From positions 1-64,000 of the forward strand of contig NZ_CANMTX010000007.1 in assembly GCF_947500985.1 (NCBI RefSeq): a DNA stretch of 64,000 nucleotides. The letters are read 5' to 3'. Positions 45,209 through 54,228 of the stretch are shown piece by piece. Within the stretch, counting starts at the first letter, position 1. Each line of letters opens with the position of its first letter. This DNA is from an uncultured Maribacter sp. Lineage in GTDB: Bacteria > Bacteroidota > Bacteroidia > Flavobacteriales > Flavobacteriaceae. Below the pieces are notes generated by a model, which saw only the letters and a list, made by a program, of their open reading frames with translations, made no database searches and was not told the origin of the DNA. Position numbers and translations under genes: made by a program.

Positions 45209-46882
45209 ATGAAAATGAAAAAATATTTTGTGGCTTCTTTATTTGTAAGCACGATGTTATTGGTTAACGCTTTAAACGCTCAAAAGAAAAATAAGGAAAA
45301 TTCAAATGATAACCTTTTAAGAGTGAAACCGAAATTGGTAGTTGGTATTGTAGTAGATCAAATGCGCTATGATTATATAACACGTTTTTACAATCATTTT
45401 GGTAATGATGGATTCAAAAGACTTGTAGAACAAGGATTTAATTGTAAAAACAACCATTTCAATTATGCACCAACAAGCACGGGACCGGGGCACACATCTG
45501 TATATACCGGTACAACACCTGCAGTACACGGTATAATCGGTAATAATTGGTATGATAAAGAGATTGATGAAAGTGTGTATTGTGCCAGTGATGATACGTA
45601 TACATCTGTAGGAACTATGGCAGACGCAGGAAAAATGTCACCACACCGTATGGGCGTTACCACGATAACAGACGAAGTTCGTTTAAATAGTCAAATGCAA
45701 GGCAAAACTATTGCTATTGCATTAAAGGATAGAGGTGCAGTTTTACCTGGTGGTCATACGGCTAACGCGGCTTATTGGTTTCATGGTGCAGATGAAGCAA
45801 AATGGATAACAAGTTCTTATTACATGAATCAACTTCCGAAATGGGTTAATGATTTTAATTCATCTGGAACAGCACAATCTTATAAAAGAGAATGGAATAC
45901 GTTAAAAGATATTAAGGAGTACAAAGAGAGCGGAACTGATAATAATCTTTTTGAAGGAAAATTTGAAGGGGAGTCAACAACTTCATTTCCTCACAATACT
46001 CCTGTTTTACTAGATAAGACAAAAGATTTTGATATTATAAAGGCAACGCCATTTGGTAATTCTTTAACTGCGGATTTTGCTATAGAGGCATTGAAGCAAG
46101 AGGGTTTGGGTAAAGACGATATAACAGATTTTCTAGCGGTAAGTTTTTCAAGTACTGATTATGTTGGGCATATGTATGGCGTAAATTCTAAAGAAGTTCA
46201 AGATACTTATTTAAGGTTAGATGCAGATTTAGAAAGGTTTTTTAAAGCTTTGGATAAAAACGTAGGAGAAGGAGAGTATACGTTATTCTTAACTGCAGAT
46301 CATGGAGCAGTTGAGGTGCCAACGTATTTAAAAAGTGAAAAAATACCGTCAGGTTATATTGACACAGCTGCGAACAAAAAAAGGTTGGCGGAGTTTTTAC
46401 AGTATAAGTATGGTACAGAAGATATTATTAAAAACTATTCTAATGATCAAATATTTTTAGATCATAAAATTGTTAAAAACCTAGACCTTAGCTTGGCTGA
46501 CGTGCAAGTTGAAATAGCTCAAGAGGTTTTAGGTTACGATGCAATAGATAGGGTATACACTGCAAATCAAATGTGGAGTACTAATTACACCCATGGTATT
46601 CCTTATATCTTGCAAAATGGCTATAACCAAAAAAGATCAGGTGATGTATTGGTAGTTTTAAAACCAGGATTTATTTCTTATAATACTACAGGATCTACAC
46701 ATGGCTCACCACAAATTTATGATACACATGCGCCATTATTGTTTTATGGTATGGGTGTAAAACCAGGTTCGACAGTTAACAGAACAGAGATTCCTGATAT
46801 TGCACCAACCATTTCGGCGTTGTTAGGTATCTCTTTTCCAAACGGAGCAACTGGTAAGCCTATAACAGAAGTGTTTAAATAA
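45209..46882 (+). CDS. pafA: Alkaline phosphatase, PafA type
   Basis: The 557-residue secreted phosphatase should release phosphate from organic phosphates in the periplasm. It has a signal peptide (about 1-25, ending ALNAQ). The catalytic set of Elizabethkingia PafA is visible: Zn ligand D50 (VVDQMRYDY), nucleophile T91 (TSTGPGHTS), N112 (GNNWYD), K173 and R175 (ALKDRGA), STDYVGHMYG, TADHG and the late STHGSPQIYDTH. The spacing of T91 to N112 equals T79-N100 of that enzyme. The start is ATG 45209, judged from the -7 element just upstream. murI follows after 1 base. Confidence 0.93.
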   Translation: MKMKKYFVASLFVSTMLLVNALNAQKKNKENSNDNLLRVKPKLVVGIVVDQMRYDYITRFYNHFGNDGFKRLVEQGFNCKNNHFNYAPTSTGPGHTSVYTGTTPAVHGIIGNNWYDKEIDESVYCASDDTYTSVGTMADAGKMSPHRMGVTTITDEVRLNSQMQGKTIAIALKDRGAVLPGGHTANAAYWFHGADEAKWITSSYYMNQLPKWVNDFNSSGTAQSYKREWNTLKDIKEYKESGTDNNLFEGKFEGESTTSFPHNTPVLLDKTKDFDIIKATPFGNSLTADFAIEALKQEGLGKDDITDFLAVSFSSTDYVGHMYGVNSKEVQDTYLRLDADLERFFKALDKNVGEGEYTLFLTADHGAVEVPTYLKSEKIPSGYIDTAANKKRLAEFLQYKYGTEDIIKNYSNDQIFLDHKIVKNLDLSLADVQVEIAQEVLGYDAIDRVYTANQMWSTNYTHGIPYILQNGYNQKRSGDVLVVLKPGFISYNTTGSTHGSPQIYDTHAPLLFYGMGVKPGSTVNRTEIPDIAPTISALLGISFPNGATGKPITEVFK

Positions 46883-46883
46883 T

Positions 46884-47672
46884 ATGGACGACAGGCAAAT
46901 AGGTATTTTTGATTCTGGTATTGGCGGCACATCTATCTGGGGCGAAATTCAAGAGCTTATGCCTAATGAAGATTGTATTTATTTAGCAGATAGTAAGAAT
47001 GCTCCTTATGGTGAAAAATCTGAAGAGCGAATTCTAGAACTGAGTATAAAGAATACTGAATATTTATTAAGCCAGGGTTGCAAGATTATAGTCGTTGCCT
47101 GTAATACGGCAACGACAAACGCCATAGACTATTTAAGGGCAAACTATACTGTTCCTTTTATAGGTATTGAGCCAGCATTAAAACCTGCGGCTATAAATAC
47201 CAAATCTAAGATTGTGGGCGTTTTAGCTACTAAAGGAACTTTGTCGAGTAGTCTGTTTCATAGTACCTCAAAAAATCATGCTGCAGGTATAACTGTCTTA
47301 GAGCAACGAGGCACTGGTTTGGTCGAAATGATAGAAAACGGAAATCTTCAAAGCGATGAATTATACCATTTATTAGAGGGTTATATAAAACCTATGCTTG
47401 AAAAGGGAATGGATTATCTTGTTTTAGGCTGTACGCATTACCCATATTTAATTCCGCTATTGAAAAAAATGCTACCAGAGAATGTAACTATAATAGACTC
47501 TGGTCAAGCAGTGGCTCGACAAACTAAAACAGTTTTAGAGAAAAATGAATTGTTGACCAATTCTACAAATGTTGGCATTCATCAATTTTATACAAATGGT
47601 GATGTAAAAGTACTTGCTTCAATTTTAGAATCGGCTAAACCTAAATACACGGTATCGTTTAAAGACTTTTAA
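46884..47672 (+). CDS. murI: Glutamate racemase
   Basis: The 262-residue enzyme makes D-glutamate for peptidoglycan. The two catalytic cysteines are in VACNTATTNA (about 72-81) and LGCTHYPYL (about 181-189). N-terminal FDSGIGGTSIW and ADSKNAPYG are the usual substrate motifs. Start follows the pafA stop by one base. The last 14 bases overlap the 3' end of the convergent folA. Confidence 0.94.
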   Translation: MDDRQIGIFDSGIGGTSIWGEIQELMPNEDCIYLADSKNAPYGEKSEERILELSIKNTEYLLSQGCKIIVVACNTATTNAIDYLRANYTVPFIGIEPALKPAAINTKSKIVGVLATKGTLSSSLFHSTSKNHAAGITVLEQRGTGLVEMIENGNLQSDELYHLLEGYIKPMLEKGMDYLVLGCTHYPYLIPLLKKMLPENVTIIDSGQAVARQTKTVLEKNELLTNSTNVGIHQFYTNGDVKVLASILESAKPKYTVSFKDF

Positions 47673-48174
47673 GGGCATTTTCTTTTTTAACGTAGGTTAA
47701 ATAAGTGAATGATAAATTATGTTTTTCGTCTGTTGGGTGAAACTCTTGGTTTGTTAGCATCCAATACTTCTCGTCAATTTCTGGAAAAAAGGTATCGGCA
47801 TCTTCAAAAGTGGCATGCACACGGGTAAGTTCTATTTTGTCAGAAAAATTTTCACCTTGCTTGTAAATTTCTCCACCACCAATTATAAAGGCAATTTCAT
47901 TGTTTACTAAATCTATAGCTTCATCTAAAGAGTGCACTACAATACATTCATCATAGTCTACCGAGTAATTTTTATTTCTGGTAATGATGATGTGAGTTCT
48001 GTTTGGTAAAGGTTTTGGGAAACTTTCATATGTTTTTCTACCCATTATAATTTTATGACCAGACGTTAATTTCTTGAATCTTTTAAAGTCATCTGGCAAA
48101 TGCCAAAGCAAATCGTTGTCTTTGCCAAGCGCGTTGTTTTCTGCTGCCGCAGCAATCATTATAAGTGTACTCAA
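47659..48174 (-). CDS. folA: Dihydrofolate reductase
   Basis: The 171-residue enzyme reduces dihydrofolate to tetrahydrofolate with NADPH; its product pool is used by ThyA (53.3 kb). Motifs: LLWHLPDDFKRFKKLT (about 23-38) with the active-site Asp/Pro, IMGRKTYESF (NADPH binding) and IIGGGEIYKQ. The best start is TTG at 48174, which overlaps the stop of the upstream 2TM gene as TTGA; the first ATG (48159) would cut into the first beta strand. Its end overlaps murI by 14 bases. Confidence 0.93.
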   Translation of the reverse strand: MSTLIMIAAAAENNALGKDNDLLWHLPDDFKRFKKLTSGHKIIMGRKTYESFPKPLPNRTHIIITRNKNYSVDYDECIVVHSLDEAIDLVNNEIAFIIGGGEIYKQGENFSDKIELTRVHATFEDADTFFPEIDEKYWMLTNQEFHPTDEKHNLSFTYLTYVKKENALKSL

Positions 48175-48572
48175 AGTAGTTTTTTTTTAGGTTCAGGTTC
48201 AATTGAAGTAGGTAGCTTAATTTCCTCTTCAATTTCTTTTTCCATTTCGGCAATTCGTTGCTTCTGCTTGGCTACTAATTTTTCACGTTGCGAACGTTCC
48301 CAATCATTGCCCATGAATTTATTGGTAATAAAAACATTGAAAATATGTAGAACAAACAGAAATCCCCAAAAGGTAATTGCCCAAACGAACCAATTATATT
48401 CTTGCCCGTATTTTAATATTTTATTGATAAGCACTAAGAAAACACTACCAACTAAAAATACTACGAAATGCGTATAAAGGCGTTTTTTTTGTTTAACCCT
48501 TTTTTGAGCATTCTCTAATAGCTCATGTTGCTCTAAATCTAATTTGGAGGTATTTTTATTTCTAGAAAACAT
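48171..48572 (-). CDS. 2TM-domain small membrane protein
   Basis: The 133-residue protein has a basic N-terminal helix, two membrane helices (about 37-56 and 66-86) and a charged C-terminal coiled-coil-like tail (about 95-120). It matches the 2TM-domain family common in Bacteroidota, of unknown function. It shares a TTGA overlap with the folA start and so is the first gene of the pair. Confidence 0.8.
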   Translation of the reverse strand: MFSRNKNTSKLDLEQHELLENAQKRVKQKKRLYTHFVVFLVGSVFLVLINKILKYGQEYNWFVWAITFWGFLFVLHIFNVFITNKFMGNDWERSQREKLVAKQKQRIAEMEKEIEEEIKLPTSIEPEPKKKLL

Positions 48573-48626
48573 ACTCTTCCTATCTTTGGTATAAAGATAC
48601 AGGAAATGTATTATACGCTATAATCA

Positions 48627-49712
48627 ATGGAAAAATTTAGAAAAGAATTCCCAGTTTTAAGAAAAGGTATTTATGCGAACACCGCAGTGTATGGTTTGCT
48701 GTATGATTCATTGTTAGAATGGCGACAAGAGCATGATCTAGACTTTTTAATAGATGGTAGCGATATGCGCGAGCAATCTTTAAAGGTAATTTCAGATACG
48801 CGCACTAGCGTTGGTAGGTTTTTTAATTGTAAAAGAGAGAACGTAGCATTAGTTAGCAATTTTTCATCTGGGCTTAATGTGTTATTAGAGGGGTTGAATT
48901 CTAAGAAAAAGGTGCTACTTGTAAAGAATGATTATCCTTCTCTTAATTGGAGTTTTGAGAATAGAGATTTTGAGGTTTCTTATATATCTATGACAACCGA
49001 TTTAGAAGTGCGTATTCAAGAAACAATATCAAGTCAGAAAATAGATGTACTGGCATTAAGCCTTGTGCAATGGCTAGATGGTTTTGCTATTGATCTAGAT
49101 TTTTTGAAAGATTTGAAAAAGCAGCATCCGAATTTAATAATCATGGTAGATGGTACTCAGTTTTGTGGTAGTGCTAGCTTTGATTTTGATAGCTCAGGTA
49201 TTGATGTTTTGGGTGCTAGTGCCTATAAATGGTTATTGGCTGGTTATGGTAACGGATTTATGTTATTTTCTGATCAAGTTAAAAATGAGTTCGCGATAAA
49301 TAATATTGGCTTTAATGCTGCCGACGGAGATTTTGATAAAAAAGATGAAATTAGATTTGCTAAGAAATTTGAGCCTGGTCATTTGTCATCACTGATTTTT
49401 GGAAGTTTAAAGTTTTCTTTAGATTTTTTTGAAAGAATAGGGGTGGATAAAATAGCAGAACAAAACCGCAAGTTATCAGAGAAGGCAAAGGCAGAATTTC
49501 AAAAGCTAGGACTGTTATCTGATGAGGTTTCAGGAAGAAAGCAGCATAGTACCATTTTTAATATAAAAGCAAACGAAGCTACTTATCAAAAACTAATAGA
49601 CAATGATGTATTTTGTGCTCAAAGAGGCGACGGTGTGCGTTTAAGTTTTCATTTTTATAATACCGAATCAGAAATAGATGCAATTGTAAAAATTTTAAAA
49701 GCAGGAAAGTAG
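48627..49712 (+). CDS. Class-V aminotransferase-fold PLP enzyme
   Basis: The 361-residue PLP enzyme has the fold of cysteine desulfurases and selenocysteine lyases. The lysine that binds PLP is in GASAYKWLLAGYGNG (about 190-204), preceded by the Asp of VDGTQFCGS. No catalytic cysteine loop typical of IscS/SufS is clear. The substrate is unknown. It lies 1.6 kb from egtD, and EgtE, a C-S lyase of ergothioneine synthesis, has this fold, so an Egt role is possible but unproved. Length is slightly short for the family. Confidence 0.8.
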   Translation: MEKFRKEFPVLRKGIYANTAVYGLLYDSLLEWRQEHDLDFLIDGSDMREQSLKVISDTRTSVGRFFNCKRENVALVSNFSSGLNVLLEGLNSKKKVLLVKNDYPSLNWSFENRDFEVSYISMTTDLEVRIQETISSQKIDVLALSLVQWLDGFAIDLDFLKDLKKQHPNLIIMVDGTQFCGSASFDFDSSGIDVLGASAYKWLLAGYGNGFMLFSDQVKNEFAINNIGFNAADGDFDKKDEIRFAKKFEPGHLSSLIFGSLKFSLDFFERIGVDKIAEQNRKLSEKAKAEFQKLGLLSDEVSGRKQHSTIFNIKANEATYQKLIDNDVFCAQRGDGVRLSFHFYNTESEIDAIVKILKAGK

Positions 49713-49860
49713 CTATTCACAATAAAGTAATTTTGTAGGGTTATATTTCGTTGTATATCTATAATGAGCATAAATATTAAGGATTTGATAAAAATATCTT
49801 AAGTGTTGTAAATGAGTGTTTTATTGTGCTAATTTTGCTTTGAATATTAAATCTAATATC

Positions 49861-50157
49861 ATGGCAATTGCAAAAAAATATTTAAAAACTAAGCCAGTAT
49901 GTAAGGTTACTTTTACGGTACCTACAGACGATGCAAAAAAAGTAGCTGTTGTAGGCGATTTCAATAATTGGAACGCAAAAAAGAGCGCATTGAAGAAACA
50001 AAAGAATGGCTCTTTTAAAGGAACTTTTGATCTTCCAAAAGAGAACTCATTTGAATTCAAATACATTGTTGACGGAGAATATGTAACCGATGGTGAGGCT
50101 GATCGTTACCAATGGAATGATTTTGCTGGTTCTGAGAATGCTGTATTAGAATTATAA
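49861..50157 (+). CDS. Small CBM48/AMPK-type glycogen-binding-like protein
   Basis: The 98-residue protein consists of a single early-set domain: VAVVGDFNNWN (about 29-39) and FEFKYIVDGEYVTDGEADRY (about 62-81) are the carbohydrate-binding marks of CBM48 and AMPK beta modules. There is no catalytic domain and no signal peptide, so it is cytoplasmic. A role in alpha-glucan binding or enzyme regulation is inferred. The ATG at 49861 is preferred over an upstream in-frame ATG at 49816. A terminator follows. Confidence 0.82.
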   Translation: MAIAKKYLKTKPVCKVTFTVPTDDAKKVAVVGDFNNWNAKKSALKKQKNGSFKGTFDLPKENSFEFKYIVDGEYVTDGEADRYQWNDFAGSENAVLEL

Positions 50158-50179
50158 AAAAAATAATACTGAAATATAG

Positions 50180-50213
50180 AAAGCCTGCTATTTAAAATAG
50201 CAGGCTTTTTTTT
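50180..50213 (+). terminator. Terminator after the CBM48-like gene
   Basis: A 13-bp perfect stem (50180-50192 with 50196-50208) and a run of T. It separates this gene from the convergent egtD. Confidence 0.85.
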
Positions 50214-50230
50214 CCATTTATAAGTAGAAT

Positions 50231-51199
50231 CTAAGCTTTTTTAAAGACACAGTTTTTATAACCATATGTTGTTGATTCATACGAAGTGGTCATTTTTAAA
50301 CCAGATTCTTTCGCGAGCCAAGTGATAATTTCATTATCGTACTTCTGTGAAATTTCGGTGTGTATGGTCTCCCATTGCTTAAAATCGACGGTTAATTCTA
50401 AATTTTCAATTTGTACAGTCTGTTCAATTTTCGAAACTAAATAGCTCTTTGCAGTGCCTGTTTCGGGGTTATACACCTCCCAATGTAAAAATTGATCTAA
50501 ATCAAAATTTGCATTTAATTCGGTGTTTATTCTTGCAAGAACATTTTTATTGAATGCAGCTGTAATGCCTTCTTGATCATTATAGGCATCTAATATGGTT
50601 TGCGGATTTTTCTTTTGGTCAAACCCCATAAACAGTAAATCTTCAGGTTGCATTAGCTGTTGAATCTTGTTCATGAAGACAACCGCCTGCTCATGCTCTA
50701 AGTTGCCAATATTAGAACCTAAAAATAAAATAATTTTTCTATTCTTACGACTGTTTATTTCTTTAAGAGCTTCAAAATATGTTCCTTGAAAAGGCTGTAC
50801 TTGTACCTCTGGCAATTCTTTTTCAATAGAATTCTGTAGTTGATTTAATGCGTTGTCACTAATATCGATAGGTACATATGTAAAATCGATTTTTTGGTCG
50901 CTGAATTCTTTTAATAAAATTTTGGTCTTTTTGCCATCTCCAGCACCAAGTTCAATTAAGTCAAATGACCCAAAACCGGTAAACAGATTTGAAATCTCTT
51001 CTTTATTGTTCTCAAGAATTTCATACTCAGAATCGGTAAGATAGTAAGTTGGCATTGCCATAATATCTTGAAAAAGCTTATCTCCTTTTTTATCGTAAAA
51101 ATACATTGAAGACAAGTGCTTGGGGTTGTCGGTCAAACCTTGGGAAACTTCTTTTTCAAATTCACTTGTATTGGTGAGCGTAGTTTTTGTGTCTTGCAT
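50231..51199 (-). CDS. egtD: Histidine N-alpha-methyltransferase EgtD
   Basis: The 322-residue SAM-dependent enzyme trimethylates histidine to hercynine, the first step of ergothioneine synthesis. The SAM site is LIELGAGDGKKT (about 81-92), with YVPIDISDNAL and FLGSNIGNL typical of the family, and the C-terminal substrate-binding region (YNPETGTAKSYLVSK). Length matches EgtD. It lies 16 bases downstream of egtB and both form one operon. Confidence 0.92.
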   Translation of the reverse strand: MQDTKTTLTNTSEFEKEVSQGLTDNPKHLSSMYFYDKKGDKLFQDIMAMPTYYLTDSEYEILENNKEEISNLFTGFGSFDLIELGAGDGKKTKILLKEFSDQKIDFTYVPIDISDNALNQLQNSIEKELPEVQVQPFQGTYFEALKEINSRKNRKIILFLGSNIGNLEHEQAVVFMNKIQQLMQPEDLLFMGFDQKKNPQTILDAYNDQEGITAAFNKNVLARINTELNANFDLDQFLHWEVYNPETGTAKSYLVSKIEQTVQIENLELTVDFKQWETIHTEISQKYDNEIITWLAKESGLKMTTSYESTTYGYKNCVFKKA

Positions 51200-51215
51200 A
51201 CGTTATCTGTCGTAT

Positions 51216-52376
51216 TTATTTGGCTAACCTTATACCGGTATACTGCCATTTTAAATCTGTTTGAAAAAAATTGCGATAAGTGTGCCTGGCATGTTTGTTC
51301 GGAGTAGCAATAGAATTACCTCTTAGTACTTTCTGGTTCACCATAAATTTACCATTGTATTCACCTAAAGCTCCATCGACTTTTTTATAATTAGGGTAGG
51401 GTAGGTAGGCGCTTTCTGTCCATTCCCAACGTTGTCCCCAATTAAATTGATCTTGTGCTGCTTCCCACTCAAATTCAGTAGGCAATCTGCAACCTTTAAA
51501 CTGGGCAAAGGCAAATGCTTCAAAATATGATATATGTGTAACAGGTGCTTCTAAATCAATTTCTGTTAATCCGTTAAGGCTATAATAATGCCAAACACCT
51601 TCTATCTGGTGCCAATATAACGGTGATTTAACTTGGTTTTGCTGTACCCAATCCCATCCAGCTGCATGCCAAAGGTCGAAACGTTTATATCCGTCAGCCT
51701 TTATAAATTCAAGATATTCGGAATTGGTAACGAGTTTGTTCGATATTTGATAATCATGTAGGTATACTTTATGTCTACCTAATTCATTGTCAAAACAGAA
51801 GTCGGTAGAATTATGACCTATTTCATAAATTCCTTCACTCATACCTATCCAGTGTTGAGCCCCTTTATCAATGCTATATTCTTTAAATGACTCTGAGTAT
51901 TTTGGTAAAAGCGGATTATTACCTAAAATATATTTAATATCTGTAAGCAATAATTCTTGATGTTGTTTTTCATGATGAATACCAATTTCAAGAACGGCTA
52001 ATAACGTGCTATCTTCATTAGATTCCAGAAGTCTTTTCATTGCTTGAGTCACATAGTCTCTATATTCGTAAACCTTCTTTACTGAAGGTCTAGACAGATT
52101 ACCGCGATCGGCACGTACAACACGTTTGCCTACGGCTTCGTAGTAACTGTTAAATACAAATGAAAAATCTTCATCAAAAACCGTATATGACTTGTCGTAT
52201 GTTTTGAGAATAAACTCTTCGAAAAACCAAGTTGTATGACCTAAATGCCATTTTGGAGGAGAGACATCTATGATAGGTTGTACCACATAATCTTCAATTT
52301 CAAGAGGCTTGCAAATAGCCTCGGTGTGCTCTCTTGTTTCTAAAAAGAAATCTAAGAACGTATCAGTACTAACCAT
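51216..52376 (-). CDS. egtB: Hercynine oxygenase EgtB-type (sulfoxide synthase)
   Basis: The 386-residue non-heme iron enzyme joins hercynine to a thiol donor (gamma-glutamylcysteine or cysteine) with O2. It has an N-terminal DinB-like domain with the iron motif HHEKQHQELL (about 134-143) plus the earlier WHLGH histidine, and a C-terminal formylglycine-enzyme-like domain (about 175-386, LPTEFEWEAA, RGNSIATPN). Relatives act in ovothiol or selenoneine synthesis, so specificity needs testing. No egtA, egtC or egtE is adjacent. Confidence 0.9.
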   Translation of the reverse strand: MVSTDTFLDFFLETREHTEAICKPLEIEDYVVQPIIDVSPPKWHLGHTTWFFEEFILKTYDKSYTVFDEDFSFVFNSYYEAVGKRVVRADRGNLSRPSVKKVYEYRDYVTQAMKRLLESNEDSTLLAVLEIGIHHEKQHQELLLTDIKYILGNNPLLPKYSESFKEYSIDKGAQHWIGMSEGIYEIGHNSTDFCFDNELGRHKVYLHDYQISNKLVTNSEYLEFIKADGYKRFDLWHAAGWDWVQQNQVKSPLYWHQIEGVWHYYSLNGLTEIDLEAPVTHISYFEAFAFAQFKGCRLPTEFEWEAAQDQFNWGQRWEWTESAYLPYPNYKKVDGALGEYNGKFMVNQKVLRGNSIATPNKHARHTYRNFFQTDLKWQYTGIRLAK

Positions 52377-52451
52377 GAAAACAATTTTTATGGAAAGTTA
52401 ATTAAAAATGATCAATTGAGTTTGACCTGATAAATTAAGAAATTGATACTA

Positions 52452-53267
52452 TTAAAGCTTGAAGTTAATGGGAATGGAGTATGGGATCTTTTTTGGGGCG
52501 CCATTTTGACGACCAGGTTGTAGCATTGGTAGTAGAGAAATAATTCTTCGAGCTTCATTTTCTAAAATAGGTGCAGGACCTTTTGTTTTAATATTACCAA
52601 CATTTCCTTCTTTATCAACCAAAAACATAATACTTACTCTTCCACTGATCTTTTTTGCTATAGCTTCTTTTGGATAAACAAAGTTAGAACCAATATGAAG
52701 TTGCATTAGGGAATTAAAGGTTCTTCTATCTGTTAGGGCATTAACTCTTGGTTGATTTGGAAACAGTGGTGTTTCTTCGATAGTACCACCTTTAAAAGTA
52801 CTATTACTATCTAAGGGAATTTTGTTTAATTTATTATTGCTAGTTGAATAATCGTAATTCAAAAAGTAATTTGGTTTGTAATTATCGGGTTTTTTATTAT
52901 CGACTCTTAAAACATGCAATTCAGCAATTCTTTGATTAAGCTCTCTAGTAAATTTTTTATTCAGTTTTTTATCGTTGATGTAAGAATGAATTCTTTCATC
53001 ATTGATCTGATTTAAATCATTTAATTCAAAAGTGATTCTTGTTTTTAACGTATCAATTTCTTGATTCCTTTTTTTGAATAAATCTTCAAGAATAACAAGT
53101 ACCTCTTCCTCAATTTTAAGACTTAAGCATTCATTTTTATCTAAAGCATCTGCACACTCATCAATTATTATTTCTTCTTGTGGAAAATAAATAGAATCGT
53201 CTTGAGAAAAACAATTCATTGAAATGAAAGTACAAACGATAAGTAAAATGGATGCTTTTATTTTCAT
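52452..53267 (-). CDS. Secreted TonB_C-domain protein
   Basis: The 271-residue protein has a signal peptide (about 1-22, ending NCFSQ), an acidic then helical middle (about 30-130), and a C-terminal TonB-like domain (about 185-271, VYPKEAIAKKISGRVSIMFLV). Lacking the usual N-terminal membrane anchor, it should be free in the periplasm, so it is not a full energy transducer; a regulatory or envelope-structural role is possible. It lies 3 bases after thyA. Confidence 0.78.
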   Translation of the reverse strand: MKIKASILLIVCTFISMNCFSQDDSIYFPQEEIIIDECADALDKNECLSLKIEEEVLVILEDLFKKRNQEIDTLKTRITFELNDLNQINDERIHSYINDKKLNKKFTRELNQRIAELHVLRVDNKKPDNYKPNYFLNYDYSTSNNKLNKIPLDSNSTFKGGTIEETPLFPNQPRVNALTDRRTFNSLMQLHIGSNFVYPKEAIAKKISGRVSIMFLVDKEGNVGNIKTKGPAPILENEARRIISLLPMLQPGRQNGAPKKIPYSIPINFKL

Positions 53268-53270
53268 AGT

Positions 53271-54095
53271 TTAAATTGCTACTTTTCCTTTTATATGAGG
53301 ATGCGGGTTGTAATCTACCAATTCAAAATCTTCGAACTTGAAATCAAAAATATCTTTCACATTCGGATTCATTTTCATTTTCGGCAATGCTCTTGGCTCT
53401 CTGCTTAGTTGTAATTCAACCTGTTCCATATGATTATTGTAAATATGGGCATCACCGAAAGTATGAATAAAATCGCCGGCTTCATAACCGCAAACTTGAG
53501 CCATCATCATGGTAAACAATGCGTAAGATGCAATATTGAATGGTACACCTAAAAATATATCTGCACTACGCTGGTACAACTGGCAAGATAATTTGCCATC
53601 GGCAACATAAAACTGAAAGAATGCATGGCAAGGAGGTAAAGCAGCTTTGCCGTTAGATACATTCTCAGAAAATGATTTAGAAGTATCTGGCAACACGCTA
53701 GGGTTCCAAGCAGATACTAACATTCTTCTACTATTGGGATTCGTTTTTAAAGAGTTTACTACTTCTTTGATTTGATCGATTTCATCATCGTTCCAATTAC
53801 GCCATTGATGACCATAAACAGGTCCTAAATCTCCATTATCATCAGCCCATTCGTTCCAGATTCGAACACCGTTTTCTTGTAAATACTTGATGTTGGTATC
53901 ACCTTTTAAAAACCAAAGTAATTCATATACAATAGATTTTAAATGTAATTTTTTGGTGGTAACCATGGGGAAACCTTCGCTGAGGTCAAATCTCATCTGA
54001 TACCCAAAAACACTTTTAGTTCCGGTTCCTGTACGGTCACCTTTTTGGTTTCCTTCATTAAGAACATGTTTTAAAAGGTCATGGTATTGTTTCAT
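53271..54095 (-). CDS. thyA: Thymidylate synthase
   Basis: The 274-residue ThyA-type enzyme makes dTMP from dUMP with methylene-tetrahydrofolate; its folate product is recycled by FolA. The catalytic cysteine is in [13 protein letters not shown] (about 157), with [10 protein letters not shown] earlier, and [20 protein letters not shown] and the C-terminal [10 protein letters not shown]. Length is normal. It leads the pair with the TonB_C gene. Confidence 0.96.
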   Translation of the reverse strand: MKQYHDLLKHVLNEGNQKGDRTGTGTKSVFGYQMRFDLSEGFPMVTTKKLHLKSIVYELLWFLKGDTNIKYLQENGVRIWNEWADDNGDLGPVYGHQWRNWNDDEIDQIKEVVNSLKTNPNSRRMLVSAWNPSVLPDTSKSFSENVSNGKAALPPCHAFFQFYVADGKLSCQLYQRSADIFLGVPFNIASYALFTMMMAQVCGYEAGDFIHTFGDAHIYNNHMEQVELQLSREPRALPKMKMNPNVKDIFDFKFEDFELVDYNPHPHIKGKVAI

Positions 54096-54228
54096 AGCAA
54101 TAGAATTATGTATACGCCAAATTGATTCATCAGCGTATTACAAAAATACTATTTAGATGAATTTTTGAGTGGAATTTAAAGAATGGGTTATGAAGATCTT
54201 ATTAACTAAATTAAAGTTGGAAATGTTA

